Below, in pieces: positions 20,370 to 32,890 of a stretch of DNA of 64,000 nucleotides. Under the pieces are notes generated by a model. That model did no database searches, had not been told where the DNA came from, and worked only from the letters and a program-made list of their open reading frames with translations. The DNA lies in NCBI GenBank assembly GCA_910574455.1, contig CAJSYZ010000009.1:3923040-3987039 (forward strand), read 5' to 3'. Within the stretch, counting starts at the first letter, position 1; each line of letters starts with the position of its first letter. The translations under genes and the position numbers were made by a program. The stretch is from Trichaptum fuscoviolaceum. Its lineage: Eukaryota; Basidiomycota; Agaricomycetes; Hymenochaetales; Trichaptaceae.

Positions 20370-23300
20370 GGTCGTATTGCTCAGTCGCGCCATATACGAC
20401 CCAACCGCCCTTGTGGCCGAAGAACTCTCTTAATAATGGTCCCTTGTATTTAACCATCTCTACAATAGACCGTTGTCTTAGACGACATTTGAAGTTCCCG
20501 GTACAGGTTAGCGACGGAAAGACGGATGCCTTAGCCACAGTAATGTTAGATAGCTGTGCATCGGGAACTTTCATAAATTCCCGCTACGTTTCCTGACACG
20601 GACTCCAGACCCGGGATTTGGTAATCCCGATACTTTTATGCAATGCGGACAATTCCCCGAACGCGATTGGACGCATCACCAAGGAAGTAGTTCTTAACGT
20701 CGAGATGAAAGGACACTTAGAACAGTTAACCATGGCCGTCGCGGACATTGGCAATGACGATATTATCATGGGGATCGATTGGTTGCGACACCATAACCCA
20801 ACCATCGACTGGACCAACAATGTGGTCGACCTCAACCGCTGCCCGCCCCAGTGTGACAACCAGAAACGCCTGGTCCCGCTTCCCCGCCTCGCCATAGCAG
20901 AAGAAGTCGAGACCCCCTGGGGGCCCGATAGGACCAGTCCTACCAGCCATTTCATTCAATGATATGCAGTAAATGCTGGATACACTAATTTATCTGATTG
21001 AATGAAGTACAGCAGTTGCAAATGGTTATAGCTCAACTGATTGAATGAAACATAGCTTTGCTGTAGAACTTTTTTTGCATTTCATTCAGCAAATGCTGGC
21101 TGAAGCAATGAATACAAAACACAGCCTTGCTGCACTCTGATGAAGGGGATGCATACCTAGGAAATACTAGGCCTTCAATATCTATTGGGAATTACTACAG
21201 AATAATAGATAATGCTATTGCATACCCACTGCTTTTTTGGGTTAATTATAGCATTCAGGCACTGTTAATTGAAAGCATGCTGTAATAAATCAGAATTTCA
21301 TAATTTCCATCTATTTTGAGATATGAGGCACATCAGGGTCCAGACCCTGAGGTCTGGCAGGTTCCAGGTCACTTGGTGCCGCTTTAGAGGAGGCCGTGGG
21401 AATAAACTCAAATTAACCTTTGCAGGTGCTACAGGCCTTCTCAAATAGCATGAAAATAACCAAAAAATCAGAAAATATTCCTGGGCACTGCCGCTTCGCC
21501 CTAGCGTGGGAACTACGCTTCTGGGCGACCATATTAGGGTACCAGGGTGTTCTGGGCCCCACTGGGCCCTTCCTAAAGCGGTAATAATCATCATAAAATA
21601 GATGATTATATTCATTTGCACCTGCATATATGCAGGCATCCCCTGAGCTTACCAGCAGCAGATAAAATAAGCTAAAATCGGATTATATTAGTAGAAGCAT
21701 ACTTAAGATGAATTGGATAGCTATATATGGTAATACTAGCTGGGAACATGTGTAGAACATCAAAACATGCTCTATTTTTATTGCAGAACAGATGAGGCCC
21801 ATTACACCACATTGGGGTACCTCCAGAATGCAAATCGTGATGGGCGTCCAATGGTATGTACTAGAAGAGCTGAAACGGGCTTTTGCAGCGCCACAATATT
21901 CATTTTCCGTATTGTTGCATATTAATCTTTCATTTAAATGTTATTTACGTTACAACACTTCCACGGCACGTAATGGCATGTATAGATAGCCGAAACGATA
22001 GCAAATGAAGAGGAGAACAATAATATGAGCTTAGAATAGGTACACATGCGCTATATGGACCTGTAGCACACTAACTCTTTTCAGCATGTATGCAAATATT
22101 GTTCCTCTCTCATATACATATACACAAAATGTGTATGTGCGCTAGTAGCTTCAAATAACGATTTATATATGCCTCTCACGTTATACAAAGTTTCACAATG
22201 ATCGGAGCTCATTTGAAACTGATATAAGGCATGCAATTCTCAAAAGTAATAGCTAATTTTAATTTATCCAGAGGGTTACGGGTCAGGCACATAGTGCAAA
22301 ACACTCACAATAGGTATCCTAAACATAATACAAATGTATGTTTGAGATGGCATTGAAATATGGAAGTCATGTGTAACATTGTAGGATTAGATGCTACATG
22401 TAATATCAGAATGTACATGTCATGTCATAAACACATATAACTTACAGATTCCATCTGTACCCAAAACATACATTTGTATTATGTTTAGGATACTTATTGT
22501 GAGTGTTTTGCACTATGTGCCTGACCCGTAACCCTCTGAATAAATTAAAATTAGCTATTACTTTTGAGAATTGCATGCCTTATATCAGTTTCAAATGAGC
22601 TCCGATCATTGTGAAACTTTGTATAACGTGAGAGGCATATATAAATCGTTATTTGAAGCTACTAGCGCACATACACATTTTGTGTATATGTATATGAGAG
22701 AGGAACAATATTTGCATACATGCTGAAAAGAGTTAGTGTGCTACAGGTCCATATAGCGCATGTGTACCTATTCTAAGCTCATATTATTGTTCTCCTCTTC
22801 ATTTGCTATCGTTTCGGCTATCTATACATGCCATTACGTGCCGTGGAAGTGTTGTAACGTAAATAACATTTAAATGAAAGATTAATATGCAACAATACGG
22901 AAAATGAATATTGTGGCGCTGCAAAAGCCCGTTTCAGCTCTTCTAGTACATACCATTGGACGCCCATCACGATTTGCATTCTGGAGGTACCCCAATGTGG
23001 TGTAATGGGCCTCATCTGTTCTGCAATAAAAATAGAGCATGTTTTGATGTTCTACACATGTTCCCAGCTAGTATTACCATATATAGCTATCCAATTCATC
23101 TTAAGTATGCTTCTACTAGTATAATCCGATTTTAGCTTATTTTATCTGCTGCTGGTAAGCTCAGGGGATGCCTGCATATATGCAGGTGCAAATGAATATA
23201 ATCATCTATTTTATGATGATTATTACCGCTTTAGGAAGGGCCCAGTGGGGCCCAGAACACCCTGGTACCCTAATATGGTCGCCCAGAAGCGTAGTTCCCA

Positions 23301-26300
23301 CGCTAGGGCGAAGCGGCAGTGCCCAGGAATATTTTCTGATTTTTTGGTTATTTTTGTGATATTTGAGAAGGCCTGTAGCACCTGCAAAGGTTAATTTGAG
23401 TTTATTCCCACGGCCTCCTCTAAAGCGGCACCAAGTGACCTGGAACCTGCCAGACCTCAGGGTCTGGACCCTGATGTGCCTCATATCTCAAAATAGATGG
23501 AAATTATGAAATTCTGATTTATTACAGTATGCTTTCAATTAACAGTGCCTGAATGCTATAATTAACCCAAAAAAGCGGTAGGTATGCAATAGCATTATCT
23601 ATTATTCTGTAGTATATTCCCAATAGATATTGAAGGCCTAGTATTTCCTAGGTATGCATCCCCTTCATCAGAGTGCAGCAAGGCTGCCCCAGCCTGCCCT
23701 TCATCAACCAGCATTTGCTGAGGGAAATGCAAAAAAGGTTTTACAGTAAGGCTATGTTTCATTCAATCAGAAGGCTGGCAGCAGTGATAGGACCCAGGCC
23801 GAATGGGAAGCCGTCCCACCGGGATTTCGATACTCTGAAAAATATTGGGACCAGTACCACGACGCCGAGTCCTACTTCGTCACGACGGACGACCATTTCG
23901 CGTATAAGATTGCCGCCTCGTACACCCACTCCCAGGCCATTGCTGAGAAGTCGGCAGTAAAGGAAGGCGAGAAAACCTTCGAGGAACTCATTCCCCCCGA
24001 ATTCCGTGAGTTTGCCGACGTTTTTTCGAAAGTTGAATCCGAAAGGCTTCCACTGCGCAAGCCGTATGATCATGCCATAGACTTAGAACCCGGGAAGGTT
24101 CCCCCGTACAGCAAAATCTACCCATTGGCCCCGGCTGAGCGCGACGCCCTTCGCGAATTCGTGGACGAAAATCTGCGCAAAGGGTACATACGACCTTCGA
24201 AATCCCCCGCCGCGGCCCCCGTCTTCTTTATCAAGAAAAAGGACGGGACCTTGCGCATGGTAGTCGACTATCGCCGACTGAACGATATCACAGTCAAGAA
24301 CCGATACCCGCTTCCCCTCACGATGGAGCTGGTAGACGCACTGCAAAAAGCGAAGGTTTTCACGACGCTAGATCTGCGATGGGGCTACCACAATGTACGA
24401 CTGAAGCAAGGCGACGAGTGGAAGGCCGCGTTTCGGACTCAGGCAGGACATTTCGAACCGACGGTGATGACATTCGGGCTCACGAATGCCCCGGCAACCT
24501 TCCAGCACATGATGAACGATATCTTCAAGGACCTCATTGGAGTATACGTGATCATCTATCTGGACGACTTGCTAATCTTTTCCGAAGATGAATCGCAGCA
24601 CGATGAACACGTACAGGAAGTCCTTAAGCGGCTGCGCGAAAACGACTTGTTCTGTAAACCCGAAAAGTGCAAATTCAAACAGACTTCCGTCGAGTATCTC
24701 GGGATGATTATTTCGCAGGGAAAGGTGGCGATGGATCCCGCCAAGGTACAGGCGGTCCTCGACTGGCCCACCCCAAAAAAGGTGAAAGACATTCAAGCCT
24801 TCCTCGGGTTCGCAAATTTCTATCGACGCTTTATTCGGGATTTTTCGCACATCGTCAAACCGCTCACGACGCTGCTGAAGAAGGACGTTCGCTGGGCCTG
24901 GACGGAAAACCAGCAGTTCGCGTTCGACTATCTCAAGCGCATGTTCACGACCGCCCCCGTCCTTATGATGCCCGACATGTCGCGACAATTCATCGTGGAA
25001 TGCGACGCCTCTGATTTCGCGACAGGCGCGGTCCTGTCCCAGGAAGGCGACGACGGGTTGATACATCCGGTCGCCTTTTTCTCGAAATCCCTCAACAATG
25101 CGGAACGCAACTACGAGATTTACGACAAGGAGCTACTCGCGATTATTAGAGCTCTCGACGAGTGGCAACATTATCTCGAAGGTGCGAGTCATAAACTCGA
25201 TATCGTGTCTGACCACAAGAATCTGCTATACTTCTCTGAATCCCGAACGCTGACGTGACACCAAGCCCGGTGGAGCCTTTTCCTCACCCGCTTCGACTTT
25301 ACGATTCGCCATCGCCCGGGGCGACTAGGGGGCAAACCCGACGCCATGTCACGACACGTTGACCTTCAACCCGAAAGCAAAGACAACACTGGACGAACCC
25401 TCTTGACCCCCGAAATGTTTCGGCTAAAGGCAATTCGTCGGGGAATGACGCAGGTACACGGGGATCAGGCCCTCCTACGACGCATTCGTAAGTCAGACCA
25501 GTATGAAGATGAACTGGTAGACACGATCGAGTTGGTCAAGTCAAAGGCGCCCCGAGTTCTGACCAAAGAACTTGAGGACTGGAGCACCGAAGAAGGCCTC
25601 ATCCTATATCAGGGTAAGGTTTACGTCCCGAAAGATGAAACCATTCGCCGGGATGTGGTGAAGACCTACCACGACAGTCTCCCCGCCGGACATCCTGGAC
25701 GTTGGAAAACGTTTGAGATGGTAAGCCGCAACTACTGGTGGCCCGGGATGTCTAACTTCGTAGAACGATACGTTTCGGGATGCGATACCTGCGCACGCAC
25801 GAAGAACCAATCGCAACGCCCGGTAGGACTCCTGCAGCCTAACGAAATCCCGCAGGGTCCCTGGCAGGCGATTTCTTGCGACTTCATCACCCAGCTCCCC
25901 CGATCTGAGGATTACGACGCAATTTTCGTAGTGGTCGATCGTCTCACCAAGCAAGCGCATTTTATCCTGACCACGTCTGACATCGATGCACCAGAAACTG
26001 CGGAACTATTCCTGCAACACGTCTGGAAGCTGCACAGAACCCCCCGCCAAATCATATCCGACCGCGGACTACAGTTTGTCGCGCAGTTCATGAAGGCCCT
26101 CTTTTCCCGACTCGGTATCAAAGGTACCACGTCGACTGCGTATCACCCGCAGACGGACGGGCAAACCGAAAGGGTAAACCAAGAACTGGAACAGTATTTA
26201 CGGGCTTTCATAGATACACGACAAGAAAACTGGGCCGGATTACTCCCAATGGCAGAGTTTGCGCACAACACGAAAGCGCACGCGGCAACACGACAATCCC

Positions 26301-26899
26301 CGTTCGCGCTCGTCTACGGCTACAATCCCGAATTCACGATTGCCCCGAGCGACGGCCTGTCGACGGTCCCCGCCGCGGACGCACGGCTACAGGAGCTTCA
26401 GCAGGCACAGGAAGAGGCACGAGCGGCCTTGGAGGTTGCGGCAGAGCACATGAAGCAGCACTACGATCAGGCCAGAAACGAGGCCCCGCAGTACGCAGTC
26501 GGGGATAAAGTATGGCTCGAGGCAACGAACGTTCGGCGACCGGGAGCACGCAAACTGTTACCGAAACGACTAGGGCCATATAAGGTGAAGGCAAAGCTAA
26601 GTGACCTCACCTACGAACTCGAACTCCCCACGTTGCTGAAGATTCATCCCGTATTCCATGTATCGCTGCTCTTGCCATACCACGAAGACGACATTCCCGG
26701 TCGAACGCAACCCCCGCCGCCCCCAGTCGAAGTAGAAGGAGATCTGGAGTACGAGGTGGAAGAAGTACTGGATGCTAGACGGTTTAGGCGGAGGTTTGAA
26801 TACTTGGTACGCTGGAAGGGATATTCAAGCGCGGAAGATACTTGGATTCCCGCAACGGATATGGGTAATGCAAAGGCTAAAATTCGCAGTTTCTATTGA
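20370..26899 (+). pseudogene. Pol of element B: protease, RT, RNase H, integrase, chromodomain (two stops, one insertion)
   Basis: Coding pieces are 20370-20934 and 23794-26899; palindrome D lies between, and its removal restores TQAEWEAVPPGFRYSEKYWD in frame. The protease motif is MLDSCASGTF, with Cys where Gly of D-S-G is expected. TGA at 20594-20596 and at 25256-25258 both fit a CGA-to-TGA change; the second replaces an Arg in the LTRRQARWSLFL-type motif. RT is otherwise whole: KKDGTLRMVVDYRRLND, TFGLTNAPATFQ, catalytic IIYLDDLLIF. RNase H has VECDASDFATGAVLSQ, the integrase HHCC finger ends GCDTCARTK, the DDE core contains CDFITQLPRSEDYDA and SDRGLQFVAQ, and the C-terminal chromodomain has YEVEEVLDARR and YLVRWKGYS. 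It is much better preserved than pol of element A. Confidence 0.93.
20935..23786. mobile_element. Transposon D: 2.85-kb giant palindrome (foldback type) inserted in pol
   Basis: Left arm (20935-22343) and right arm (22464-23786) are inverted copies with few differences, around a 120-bp spacer centred at about 22403; for example the 66-codon frame at 21792-21989 recurs exactly at 22818-23015 on the other strand. The ends are CAGTCCTACCAGC and, reverse complemented, CACTGCTGCCAGC, the same termini as transposon C. The target duplication ATAGGAC lies at 20928-20934 and 23787-23793. The left arm carries about 86 extra bases of subterminal repeats (GATTGAATGAA). No coding sequence is recognised. 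Confidence 0.9.
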
Positions 26900-26990
26900 A
26901 AACACCCGGACGCCCCTCGAGAAGTCAACGCTATTGAGCTCTGTGACCTGAGCAAGATTCAAGATTGGCGCCCCGGAGTTGCGCCTTTGG

Positions 26991-27000
26991 AGGGGGGTAA
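26991..27000 (+). other. Polypurine tract of element B
   Basis: AGGGGGGTAA directly precedes the 3' LTR; it primes plus-strand DNA in reverse transcription. The extended tract GGAGGGGGGTAA matches that of element A except at one base. Confidence 0.85.
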
Positions 27001-27833
27001 TGTCGAGATCCCGGGCTCCTTTTCCTATTTCCCGCACGTTCCCGCCAAGGATCCCGACATGAGCAGGCAATCCCGCGGGGAGAATCCCGCCATTAGATTC
27101 CCGACGCAAAACCCTTTTCCCGACTCGCACGATCCCCCGCAAGATCCCCCGCTCACGTGACCTATCCCGCACCACCGTCCCGACCACCATGCACGCATAC
27201 ACACATTCATTTACGACGACCCGCCAAGGCACACGTACATTCACTTACCAACATACGCTCATTAATCCGCTAGTACATCAAGGTGACGACCTGCAACCAC
27301 CTGGCATACTTAGTCTGGCTAGTCGCGGCCACGGACCGGACGCTGACATCCACAGACATGCCGTAGCCGTCTGGAAGAGACGGGATGGACATGCCTAGCA
27401 GTGCGGTCGTAGCATGTATCTTTTGTAGTAGATAGGTGCGCATTGCGCAAGGACATTTAGCGTAGATTAACTATACAGTCTTTACGAAGTAGATAAATAG
27501 CTGTAGGCATCGTAAGGAGCACCCCACTTTTGACCTCTTGTGGAGTGCTTCCTTAGGTGCGATCTCTCTCCTTTCTCCTGTGTAGTTAGTTGCGCAATAC
27601 TTACTTGTGGAGTGCTTCCTTAGGGATCCGCTTACTTGACGTTCAAAGCAGTGAAGAGTCCTAGCTGGCCTTGAGAATCCCGCAACGCGCCTGGATAGAA
27701 TCCCGCGTGTTTTCCCCCGCCTGAATTCCCACGCTCGTTCCCGGTCGCGAATCCAGTTCCCGAAAGCTGGTTCCCGTCGCGAATTCCAGTTCCCCGAAAC
27801 TGTTTCCCGCTACGATTCCCGACGGTCGTAACA
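27001..27833 (+). repeat. 3' LTR of element B
   Basis: 833 bp from TGTCGAGATCCC to GGTCGTAACA. It is uninterrupted and serves as the empty-site reference for the MITE in the 5' LTR. Confidence 0.94.
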
Positions 27834-28837
27834 CCTATGCGCAGACTCCAGTCAACCGTCCGTAGTATGTCTTCTGCGTGTGCCACGCAATCGTCGCTCG
27901 CGAGAAGTCCGAAGACAAGAAACAAACAGGACTCTTGCACGTCCGTAAAGGTCGCACCCTGCCCGTAAGAATCGCGCGCCGCCGTAGTTGAAGCCCGAAG
28001 ACAAGAAACAGAAAGAAACCGGAAGAGACAAGTCCTACAGAACGCGCACACAGCGCAGACGTCAGACTCGTCCTTGTTCTCGCTCTCGCATGTCGTGGTT
28101 GGGGAAAGGTAAGTCAATTTTCTCACGGTGTACAAGACGCGGCTAACACAAGTGAATACCGCGTGTGAACCGGCTACTCCGGCCAAACAAACTATCCCGA
28201 TCCGTTGTCTTTGTTCCGTTCCTCAACTTGAAATGTCTCTCCACCATTTTAGTATGAGTGACCGGTATGTACCCAGTAATATGACATCATATTGTGACCC
28301 ATTGCAGTCGCATTATCAGACCCAGCACAATATGGTGCAAAGATTATCATTCTATTATCAAGCTAGAAAATATTGTATGGTAATTGTAAGCCCCCCCAAA
28401 ATATGACAGATTTTAGGAATATTGTATATCTAATATAAACCAATGATAAGCTAAGAGCATACTGTATTCCCATTATAGATACCAACATAGATTGGAGATT
28501 TTCGTCATGAATGCTTATCGGACGTCGTTAAATTTTCTGCTTCTTTCTCCCAAGTCTGACGCTGCGACAGACTATAATTCTAAAGGTGTTACATTGAGTC
28601 CCGACCTGTAAGTCAATGTTGCTAGTTGTCTACTCGTTGCTTCGTCTCCTAAAGGTTACATTATCTCAAGCCCACTATATCAATTGCGGATGTCATCTCA
28701 GGCGTTGTCGAGCAAGAATAATGAGGGAAACACTATAAAATCAATTCTATGCACGATCTACCAGTGGCACGTATCCTGAACTAATCCAGTAAAGCAACCT
28801 TGGTACATTAAAGGGGTATACTTTGGTTTCTCTTCAT
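27834..28837. other. Right flank of element B and start of segmental block 1
   Basis: Minus-strand reading of 27834-28060 gives protein-like pieces (FTDVQESCLFLVFGLLASDD, AEDILRTVDW) that may be the end of a gene cut by element B; no family is recognised. From about 28590 the sequence matches 37330-37571, the corresponding 3' flank of the second membrane-protein gene, which marks the edge of the segmental duplication. Confidence 0.45.
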
Positions 28838-31800
28838 TCACTGCCCCGGCCCCTCATCCTCGACTGCTACTGGCGATTCCTTGTTCTCAGCCGGTCGATC
28901 ATTGCGCGTAAGAGCGCCGTCTATTGCTTTTGCGATCTCGGGCTCGCGGTCCGGACTGCTTGGTGCAGAATCTACTAGTTCTGATCCTCCTGTAATCGCG
29001 GTTGATGGTGGATGTTCGTCGGATGGGGATGTTTCACCGTCCGCTAGCATTCGGATTTCCGGGTCAGTGCCTGGCTGTTCAGTTTCCCCAGATACAGACC
29101 CGGATTCTTGAGCAGATACGTTGACCACACTCGTGTGAGACGATCTCGATATCGTCGATGCGCTCAGGGGCTCGAGCCAAGCGGCCGTCGCATTATAAAA
29201 TGCTTCGCCTATCCATCTCGCCCTTTCCGCATTCTCTGCACGTATTAACGCCAGCACGGGGCTCACTATCAGATTGAACTCTTCGTAGAGCTCAGGATAA
29301 CCCCAGAGTGGTCTCTTGAGGTATCGTTCTAAGCCGTTATCATCGTCTCTACGTTTCTAATCAACTTAGAATGCATGTATTACTTTAAATATAACCCTTA
29401 CCTTCTATCCTCCCAGGCTTTTACTAAGTCCATAATTTGCCGCACAAGGTCGCCTTCTCCGAACCGGCTCCGGAGGGAGGCGCGATATCGATTCTTTGCT
29501 TCCTCGGCTTTCATTTTCATTTCTGGCACATCCTGAGTTTGTTCAGCTGCTTCGCGCCTAATGTCCTCTCCTAGCTCGATGTCGCTTGGTTGTTGACCTT
29601 GGTAAGAGGATTGGGTACCAGTCCTCAGGAAAAAGTGACCGAAATTCAAAAGGCGCCTCTTCACCCTCAGAACATATTTCTTGGTCGAAACTCCAATGTG
29701 GCGGATGAGCTTTGAAAGAAGGTACGGGTCTGACCAGGTACGATCACCCCAGTATAGCTTGTAATTAAGCTGTCCTACACGTTTATCCATCCCCAATGCC
29801 CTTACAGCTCATCGTCAGCTCGAACATGGGCATTGCTGAAGAAAGCGAGATACCAATACATGTTCCGGAGCAGATGTAACACAATCGGCTTCGACTTCAA
29901 GTAATCGTAAGATTCTTTCGTAGTTGTCCCAATCCATTCCATGCCTTTCCCGAACCATTCCATGCCTTTCCCGAACCATTCAATGCCTTTCCCGAACCAT
30001 TTCATGACTGACCTTATCCATTTTGTGTTTTTGAAGATCCATCTTGCCCACCGGGATTCATGTTTCAGTTGGTAGATGAACCAAGATGTGACCGACAGGA
30101 TGCACATGCTATGCAACCCTGTGAAGATGTTTGTAGCGAGCGAGACAAACTGCGGCTAAGACATACTGAGAGACATCATTCATGAAGGGAAGGTGATTAA
30201 TGCAACGAACCTGCATGGACCAATAAGCAAAGAGATTTAGACCAACGACGAAAGAGACAGCGGCCACGATTAGGAAGACCATAGGCGCCTTATCAAGCCA
30301 GAACCGAATCAGTATGGGTGTTGCGCGAGGTGAATAATACCTGTGAAAGCAACATCAATACGAGAACAATATGCCGTCTGAAATAAGCCACCTACACTGA
30401 GGATCTACGCCATGTCACCCCCAGTAAGCTGCTCACACCTGAGGAGACGCTGAAGACCAGCGACAGAAACCAAAAAAAGTTCACTACTCCTCTTAGAGTT
30501 CCGGACGTTTCTGAGCTAGGCTGCGCGTACGTGAATTGAAGTGTGGTCGCTGTCACGCTGGAGAAGAAGGTGGCGATCGTCGTGATGTTGATGTATCGTG
30601 TCGTATCCCTCTCCTTCTCCTCGGCAAGAAACGTAGGTAGGGCTATCGTAGTTTAGCGCAAGTAGGTCAGTATTAAGGACTAAAGTACTTACATTTCTCC
30701 CCAAAAGTCTTCAGTTCGTCGGTCACAGTGCCTGCACCAACTATCGCTGGATTCCTTTCGGAAGGTTTTGTTTCTTTAGGCGCATCCATAACCTCTTCCA
30801 GCTTAGTGAAGAGGTCATCACAGACATAATCCATGCATTCAATCAGTTCATTGCGATGCATGAAGCCTAGGATTGATATTGTTAGAAGTACTCTGGCGGA
30901 AAGTTAATATTTGGACATACCATGGATTGTATGCACCCCATTCTTCGTGACAAAAGAAGGTAAGCCAAAGAATCACTGCAGTTCTGGAACTTACCCATAG
31001 ACAATCCACCCATCTTTTCACTTCGCGAAAGTAGAACGCGTGCTTTTGATGGTATAGGCTAACCTTGAATTTACTGACGGCAAAAGATTGTCGTGCAAGA
31101 GAGTACGTCAAATGCTTGATTTCACTTGGTCTTTCTATGTCGCTTGTTAACGTATTGCACTTTTATCTGTAAGATGACACGCACTAACTGGATCGGAGTC
31201 CAAAACACCTATCAGCAGCTCAACGGAACGATGTAGGTGACTCTGGACTAATTTTGCAGCATTAATGACCTCCTTGTCCCCTCCGACGATGCCATAATGT
31301 GCGATAAGATGGTCTAGCTACTTCTTTGGTAAGATACATTTTGCACTGTGGAAGCCTCAAACGTACCTCATTTTGCATTCTCTTACACGCTCTGAAGAGG
31401 GATAATTAATTCAGACACACAACAAAAAATCGGGAACGAAGCCATACGTCTGGTGTGCTATACATCTTTTCTTCCACCGTGCATTCATGTCCAGATCCAG
31501 CGAGACGCTGGTGGGGCCCGAGCTTGCGGATGGAAAGACATGCTCTATGTATTCCACACATTTGTAGTCAAACTCCTCTTGCTTTTGCGACGCCAGCCAT
31601 TTCATCGCAGCTTCGAAACAATCAACATTAATGGGTGAAAACATTGCCGGCGCACCATGCACTCAACTACTTACATACTTCTTCGAATGTCATCATTGCT
31701 TCGACGACATTGGCCATCACCATTTCCAAGTCGGAGAAGAAGACATCGTGAATGTACGACATACAGTCAGCAAATTTCCCAGAGTTTACGCGCTCTATCT

Positions 31801-32890
31801 CATTGTTGTTAGTTATCAAACTACGGTAGATAGGCTTCATTCCTACCTCCGATTTCATTGAAACACCCATTCTTCACGTAAGATGATTAGCCCCAGAAGT
31901 AAATCAAAGATCCGGTACTCACAAAAACACAAAACTGCCATTGCCGCATTTTTTCCTTGAGTTCGCTCTCCTCGGGTACCTTCAAATAAAGGTTGAAGAC
32001 AAGAGTATCAAGAGAGTCAAAGGTATCTTTCACGCCCTTGAATGCCTGGTCGCGTTCTGACCATCATTTTAGGTATTATTGATAGATTCATCTCCCGAAT
32101 ACCACGCACCATCGGCAACCGCTTCCAGAGCGTCAACCATCCATTTCACAGGTTCAAGTATTCCTTTCCGTAGCGACTCAGTTTCTTCAATAACATTTTC
32201 ATCGCCTCCGACAATGCGCAAGTGCGCAATGTAGCATTCAAGCTGATTTTGTCCGAGTCAGTCCGGATCATTTCGTGCGGGTACCGGATACTAGTACGTA
32301 CCTCCACCTGCATCTTCTCACATTCGCTGAAGCAGAATTAGACTCGGTTTTACAGCTCACTTCGAATAGAGTACCGTTTGTGTTCGGTGCATCGTTCCTT
32401 GTACTGTTCTATCGTTTCAGGACTCGGCCAGTCTTAGGGAAGCAATTAGATTTATCACCATCGGAAAAGGAATCATTACTCACTCTCGGGCTCATCATTG
32501 CCAACGACGTTTCCTGGAATCGCGTCGGGAATTTCATGAATTTCTTGCTCTTTCGCGGCCTCATGTTGTGTTGAAGATGTGCCACTTTCTTCAGCCGAAC
32601 CTGTGTAGAATTTATTCGTTGCCGTCTGTAAACGAAACTGATAAAGCCTACTGGTCGATCGACTTCCGCCTGGGTCCAGTCGGTCCAAAGATCTCTGGAT
32701 TTGAGTCATAGCACTTCGAATATCTCCGAAGAAAGCACTCAGCGCTTCAGGCTGGAGAGCGACCAAGCCTTCTTCTCGGTGATTTAGTATCGTGAGTCCA
32801 AGCAGATGCGGTCACATACCTATTGGATGGTCTGCGAAATCGAATCAGTAGTGAGCTCGAGAGCGATAAAGATTGGGACGAACCAGGCAT
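28838..32890 (-). CDS. Uncharacterised multi-exon membrane protein, tandem copy 1
   Basis: Start codon at 32890 (MPGSSQSLSLSSSLLI), stop at 28838. Exons read with confidence include a 22-nt mini-exon 30921-30942 (NGVHTIHG), 30396-30642, 30211-30340, 29806-30155 and a final exon from about 29356. The N-terminal half contains two similar modules (AHYGIVGGDKEVI and AHLRIVGGDENVI). The middle holds about four membrane segments: ITTIATFFSSVTATTLQFTY, VVNFFWFLSLVFSVSSGVSS, APMVFLIVAAVSFVVGLNLF and GLHSMCILSVTSWFIY. A basic juxtamembrane region has WFGKGME repeated. The C-terminal tail is acidic and low-complexity. I recall similar membrane segments in many mushroom hypothetical proteins but know no function. 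The full exon set was not resolved, so integrity is likely but not proven. Confidence 0.72.
29934..30006 (-). repeat. 21-bp coding minisatellite in membrane-protein copy 1
   Basis: About three and a half copies of a 21-bp unit (CATGCCTTTCCCGAACCATT core on the plus strand) encode WFGKGME heptads. Copies 2 and 3 of the gene have one degenerate unit or none at this point. Confidence 0.85.

Larger units (their letters stand above)
12588..27833 (+). mobile_element. Ty3/gypsy LTR retrotransposon B (chromovirus), carrying four nested insertions
   Basis: Two 833-bp LTRs bound the element (the left one counted without its MITE). Subtracting four insertions and their target duplications leaves about 6725 bp of retrotransposon: LTR, PBS, gag, protease, RT, RNase H, integrase, chromodomain, purine tract, LTR. 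The LTRs differ at roughly fourteen positions, mostly transitions, so B is older than A. Nested in it are 12700-13044, 14133-14607, 14634-19455 and 20935-23786, each with a clean target duplication. B itself has no target duplication: CATCC precedes it and CCTAT follows. Pol carries two premature TGA codons. Confidence 0.94.

Noticed and set aside
20210..20596. Read-through of gag into pol of element B as one natural frame
   Set aside because: The frame after the C6 run gives arginine- and serine-rich sequence, whereas the shifted frame gives an ordinary protein-like end and a stop; an indel is more likely, though not proven.
21792..23015. Two identical 65-residue open frames on opposite strands
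   Set aside because: They are the same arm sequence of palindrome D read in both directions; no protein family match, so not called as genes.
27632..28186. Open frame of 184 codons across the right border of element B
   Set aside because: Its C-terminal third is translated LTR; only the part outside 27833 may be a gene relic, and it is noted as such.
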